DNA of 9,966 bases from Candidatus Hydrogenedentota bacterium. Its GTDB lineage: Bacteria; Hydrogenedentota; Hydrogenedentia; Hydrogenedentales; SLHB01. The notes under the pieces are model-generated. The model was not told the DNA's origin, did no database searches, and saw only the letters and a list, made by a program, of their open reading frames with translations. Below are positions 6,291 through 9,966 of this stretch, piece after piece. The DNA lies in the NCBI GenBank assembly GCA_003552485.1, contig PUMX01000566.1:1-9966 (forward strand), written 5' to 3'. Made by a program: the position numbers and the translations under genes. Each line of letters opens with the position of its first letter. Position 1 is the stretch's first letter.

Positions 6291-9200
6291 TTATCGCGCT
6301 GGTAATTCAAAGGTCTCGACCAGGCCCCGGCTCCGTATACGCGGTTCATTCAACGCCTCGGCTTGCGGGGACGGATACTGATACACGCCCGGCGTCACCG
6401 CGCGAAGCACGTAGAAGTACCGTTGCGGTATGGACCGAGGCCGAACGCTTTCGAAGACCGTCAGCACCCTGTCATCGCGCAGTTCGACCTGCAGGGGTTC
6501 AAGCGCGTCCTCAAAGGGTTCCCCGACAAGCCGGTCTGGATCCAGGCGCGGATTCTCAACTTCGAACCCCGCAGGCAACACGTCCGTTAACACCAGCTCT
6601 TCGATCGCGTATTCGGGCCGCAACTCGAGTTCAACGATGAAGCTATCCATCTGGCGAATGGCGTCTAGTTCAATGTATTGGCCCTGCACGTTCCGGTACC
6701 GGCGGACAATCTCGATACCTTCATGAACGGGTTCGAGCCGGTCAGGCTTCGGAATACCCCGTGTTGTTACATAGGCGTATATGGGCATGTCCCCCGTATT
6801 CTCGACGGTGAAGGCCGCATGTCCGCCCTCATGTTGCTGCTCGAGAATGTCAAAGCCCGACACCGTTTCCTCGACGCCAGGACCGCGCACAACGGCCTCC
6901 CCCGCGCGGCCTTCTTCACGCAAGCCCTCAAGGTACTGGGAAAGCGCCGTGATAGCGAAGGCGGCCGCGTGGTTATTGCACCGGCGGCGGTGTTCAAGAT
7001 AGGTGATCAAATCATTGACCCGGTCCGCAATCTCCTGGCTGTCCCCATCGATCTGCAGCAGCACCATCAATTCAAGCGCTTTGTCGCGCGGCGTGCTGCC
7101 CAGCGAACCTGGCGCCCGGCGCACGCCGTCTTGTGTGCGCGGATGGTGCGTCAGATACATTTGCGCGCGGTCTTTATCGCCGGTTGCATCAGCGATAAGC
7201 GCGGCCAACAGGTAACGCGCCATCCGGGGAACGGGCAGCTCGTCAAAAGCCGCCACTTGCCGCGCCGCCTCGGGTTCGCCAAGCTTGCCAAGCACATACA
7301 GGCTGTATGCGCGCAGTTCCAGGCGCTCCGGTGATGTACCGCCATATTCGTACGCAATACGTTGAACATAGGACTGCAACGCGTCGAAAGCGAATTCCGA
7401 GATATCGTACCGTTCGCTCTCGCGCGCCAACGTAAGGAAGTGTAAACCATACACTGATAGGTACTCGTCGGAAGAACCCAAAGGCCATCGCGCCAGACCG
7501 CCGTCCCATTGCTGATGATAGAAGACTCGGTCGATGCCGGCCTGAATGAAGTTGTGCAACGGCGGGTAATCATCCTCACGGATGCGGTTGACCAGCTCCT
7601 CGTACTCCCGCAGCATCAACATGGGCAGCAACCGTGAGATCTGGAATTCGAGCCCGCCGAAGGTGAAGCCGATAACCTGATCCAAGGCGCCCGCCACGCG
7701 GATCATCGGATCCGCGCTGACCATAAGCTCGATGCTGGCAAACTCGTTATCCTCGAAGTATTCCGGTGAAAACTCGCGCGTCTCGCCGGGATCAATTGCG
7801 ACCAGTTCATATTCCGACTGGTACACGCCGGGGGTGCGTACGGGTATCTCCTGAACCTCGCTGTATTCTTCGAGCAATTCGCCTTCAGCGTCGAAAGCTT
7901 TCAGCGTCCAGGCCACCTCGCCCTGGCCTGTCTGTTCCGCCGCGCGAATCGGCGCGTCGACGCTGGCTTCGCTTTCCGCCGCAATGGTCATCTCGCTGGC
8001 CTCACTCACCTCTTCGAGCGCGCCGGCCGTTTCCCATTCAAGCCGAATGGTGACGTCGTCGCCAGTGGTGTTGTACACCGTGGCGTGGCAATGCGCCTCA
8101 TCCTCCGGCGACAAGAACCGCGGCAGACTCGACTGGAGCATATACGGACGGCGGACATAGACATTGTCCGAGGCCGAGCCCACACCGGTGCGCGACGCGG
8201 CCACCACGTCGAGACGCAGTTGTCCCGTGTATTCGGGGATTTCCAAAGGCACGCGGGCGCGCCCGTACTCATCGGTCTCGACCACGCCCGACCAAAGCGC
8301 CACGGGCTTGATCCAGCTTTCGTCAGCCATGCCGACACGTGCGCCCACGTCGATGTCGCCGCCGGGGATCGGTTCGTCGAAGTCGTAAGCAACCCGGTCA
8401 TAGTAATGCGCGCGCCGGTAATCGGGTCGTCGAGTGCGGAACAACCAGTTATAGGGATCGGGGCTTTCGTATCCCGTAATTCCGTGTATGCCTTCGTCGA
8501 CCGCCGCCAACGTCAGTTCAACTTCGGAGGGAATCCCATACACCCCGTGAACTTGTACGTCGACCTCCGTGGTTTCATGTGGCCGCACTTCTTCGGCCAG
8601 ACCAGGCAACGAGACTTCGAGTTTGCGCTGCTTATCCTCGACGCTCATGTTGACCATCGCCATGCTTGAGAACGGGTGCACCTGCGTGCGGCCGACGTCA
8701 ATCTCATGGATCACCGTCGCCACCGCCCAGAGATTCGGCACGTGGCGTTGGCGCACCTGGAACCGCACATGTCCGACACCGTTCTCGATAGTCACAGGGA
8801 TCATGCGGTGAATCTCTTCGCCCTGCAACACCACAATGCCCTGCCCGTCAAACGGCGCCTCGACCTGCAATTCCGCGATGTCACCAACTTGGTAGGCCTC
8901 CTGGTCTCTGGTAATGCTCACCAGGCTGGGCTCGGTGGCGTCCACGATCCGGCAACGGCCGCCATAGGAGAAGAAACTCTGGGTGCTGAAGAGGCGCGTC
9001 TCATCCGAATGGACGCGGATACGGTAATAGCCGTAACCCGTGACAGGAAACGAGGCTTCTCCCGCGCTGTCGGTCAAGTCCACGGTCTTTGTTTCAACGG
9101 GCTGGAAAGAATCCGCCCAGTTGACTTCGTACCGCCCATGATAGCGCCGCACGTGGTAGTCCCAGATCTGGCGTTCCAACGTGACTTCTACACTGTCGAC

Positions 9201-9966
9201 GCCCGCCCTGCCGCCGTCCGGATTAAGCGTGACAACATCCACGTTGACGCCGCCGCCCGACGCCGATGTCACCGACAGGCCCGGCACAATCTCGTCCGGA
9301 AACGCCATGGCTGTGGCTCGTCCCGTCACGGCGCGGCCGCCCAGCTCAAAAACTTCGCCCCGCACCGTGGCTTCGATGGGAAAGGTGTGTTCGAGAGAGG
9401 CGCGGTAGGTATAGTCCAGGCGAGCCTCTCCATCGCCATCCGTTTCGGTTTCACCCACCGACACCGTTTCCGCGCTGTACTCGGAGTCGTTCTTGAAACG
9501 GTAGCCGTCCCAGCCGTCAGGACGCCAATCCGCGCGGCGCAGAATTACGTCGGCCTCCACGGGCCGGTCGGCCGCGCTCGCGCCAAAGAGATGCTCCGCC
9601 CGCACCAAGATGCCGTGTGTTTCATCACGCAGCCAGGTGGTTTCTTCCAACTCCACGTCCGCCTTAATCCGGTTCGGCACGAAATCTTCGACGTTAAACT
9701 CGTATTCCCCGATAGAACTGTCTTCGCCGGGAACCTTAAGCGCCGCCGTGTACCCGCCGGTGGGCGCGTCGGGCGCAATCTCAAAATCCTTCCCCTCGCT
9801 TCCAAGCTCGGACAGGTGCGTCGTTTCCCGCACGAGTTCGCGGCCATTAGGCATGGTGATGGTGAAAATCAGCGGAACATCGCCCACAGCATCGCCGTAG
9901 TTTGTGCGCACCAGCCAACGCAAGCGAGCGGTCTCCCCCGGCCGGTAGATCTCGCGGTCGGCATAG
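6291..9966 (-). CDS. Bacterial alpha-2-macroglobulin, thioester motif absent (5' end outside the window)
   Basis: This is a large periplasmic or lipid-anchored protein thought to trap proteases that enter the envelope; E. coli YfhM is the best-known relative. The frame runs open to the right edge, so the N-terminus with any signal peptide or lipobox is missing. The TTG at 9923 is not the start, because 14 upstream codons already carry the macroglobulin motif DREIYRPGET. Numbering from that TTG, beta-sandwich domains fill about 1-430, a bait-region-type domain about 433-530, the A2M core about 537-630 (sALWSGVVETDEYG-like, then LPRFLSPEDEA at 600-610), the helical thioester-domain equivalent about 740-1000 (HQQWDGGLARWPLG at 803-816), and a C-terminal receptor-like domain about 1065-1210. 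At the thioester site, where relatives read YGCLEQTTSRLLP, this protein reads FGGLEFQISRLLP: the Cys and Gln are replaced by Gly757 and Phe760. It should not form a covalent thioester. It lies directly upstream of pbpC, the usual partner. Confidence 0.93.
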   Translation of the reverse strand, partial: YADREIYRPGETARLRWLVRTNYGDAVGDVPLIFTITMPNGRELVRETTHLSELGSEGKDFEIAPDAPTGGYTAALKVPGEDSSIGEYEFNVEDFVPNRIKADVELEETTWLRDETHGILVRAEHLFGASAADRPVEADVILRRADWRPDGWDGYRFKNDSEYSAETVSVGETETDGDGEARLDYTYRASLEHTFPIEATVRGEVFELGGRAVTGRATAMAFPDEIVPGLSVTSASGGGVNVDVVTLNPDGGRAGVDSVEVTLERQIWDYHVRRYHGRYEVNWADSFQPVETKTVDLTDSAGEASFPVTGYGYYRIRVHSDETRLFSTQSFFSYGGRCRIVDATEPSLVSITRDQEAYQVGDIAELQVEAPFDGQGIVVLQGEEIHRMIPVTIENGVGHVRFQVRQRHVPNLWAVATVIHEIDVGRTQVHPFSSMAMVNMSVEDKQRKLEVSLPGLAEEVRPHETTEVDVQVHGVYGIPSEVELTLAAVDEGIHGITGYESPDPYNWLFRTRRPDYRRAHYYDRVAYDFDEPIPGGDIDVGARVGMADESWIKPVALWSGVVETDEYGRARVPLEIPEYTGQLRLDVVAASRTGVGSASDNVYVRRPYMLQSSLPRFLSPEDEAHCHATVYNTTGDDVTIRLEWETAGALEEVSEASEMTIAAESEASVDAPIRAAEQTGQGEVAWTLKAFDAEGELLEEYSEVQEIPVRTPGVYQSEYELVAIDPGETREFSPEYFEDNEFASIELMVSADPMIRVAGALDQVIGFTFGGLEFQISRLLPMLMLREYEELVNRIREDDYPPLHNFIQAGIDRVFYHQQWDGGLARWPLGSSDEYLSVYGLHFLTLARESERYDISEFAFDALQSYVQRIAYEYGGTSPERLELRAYSLYVLGKLGEPEAARQVAAFDELPVPRMARYLLAALIADATGDKDRAQMYLTHHPRTQDGVRRAPGSLGSTPRDKALELMVLLQIDGDSQEIADRVNDLITYLEHRRRCNNHAAAFAITALSQYLEGLREEGRAGEAVVRGPGVEETVSGFDILEQQHEGGHAAFTVENTGDMPIYAYVTTRGIPKPDRLEPVHEGIEIVRRYRNVQGQYIELDAIRQMDSFIVELELRPEYAIEELVLTDVLPAGFEVENPRLDPDRLVGEPFEDALEPLQVELRDDRVLTVFESVRPRSIPQRYFYVLRAVTPGVYQYPSPQAEALNEPRIRSRGLVETFELPAR

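Noticed and set aside
6363..9900. Many open frames on the plus strand and other minus frames across the alpha-2-macroglobulin gene
   Set aside because: They lie inside a long, domain-supported gene, are arginine/serine-rich shadow translations typical of GC-rich antisense frames, and show no family resemblance.
9921..9923. TTG at 9923 as the start codon of the alpha-2-macroglobulin
   Set aside because: The 14 codons upstream, to the window edge, encode the conserved DREIYRPGET motif in the same frame, so the gene continues beyond the window.

Overview
The window holds four protein-coding genes. They look like the ordinary chromosome of a GC-rich, probably Gram-negative bacterium. The envelope genes (a bifunctional class A penicillin-binding protein and a bacterial alpha-2-macroglobulin) imply a peptidoglycan sacculus and a periplasm. 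The divergent Nramp-like protein and overall protein style would suit a PVC-group or Hydrogenedentota-like lineage, but that placement is an impression and no marker in the window fixes it. I see no mobile element, tRNA, rRNA or CRISPR array.

Layout. Positions 78-1928 (+) encode a 12-helix membrane protein of the Nramp/SLC11 fold that lacks the canonical metal-binding residues and carries a long acidic loop. It converges with leuA (2037-3590, -), the enzyme committing carbon to leucine synthesis, and a near-perfect 16-bp stem terminator (1958-1994) sits between the two stop codons. Upstream of leuA is a gap of about 320 bp with a candidate extended -10 promoter and a hairpin near the predicted 5' end of the mRNA. 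Next come pbpC (3908-6235, -) and a large alpha-2-macroglobulin gene (6291 to beyond the right edge, -). These two are tandem, 55 bp apart, with the alpha-2-macroglobulin gene first, as in the yfhM-pbpC pair of E. coli.

How the genes work together. PBP1C and bacterial alpha-2-macroglobulin form a known periplasmic pairing: one is a peptidoglycan glycosyltransferase/transpeptidase, the other a large protein thought to trap proteases that breach the outer membrane. The copy here has lost the thioester: the usual C-L-E-Q reads G-L-E-F, although the flanking motif is intact. LeuA and the transporter have no evident link to this pair or to each other beyond sharing a terminator.

No clearly new multi-gene system is present. 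The points most worth a second look are the thioester-less alpha-2-macroglobulin still coupled to pbpC, the metal-site-less Nramp-like transporter with its acidic insert, and a possible structured leader on leuA.
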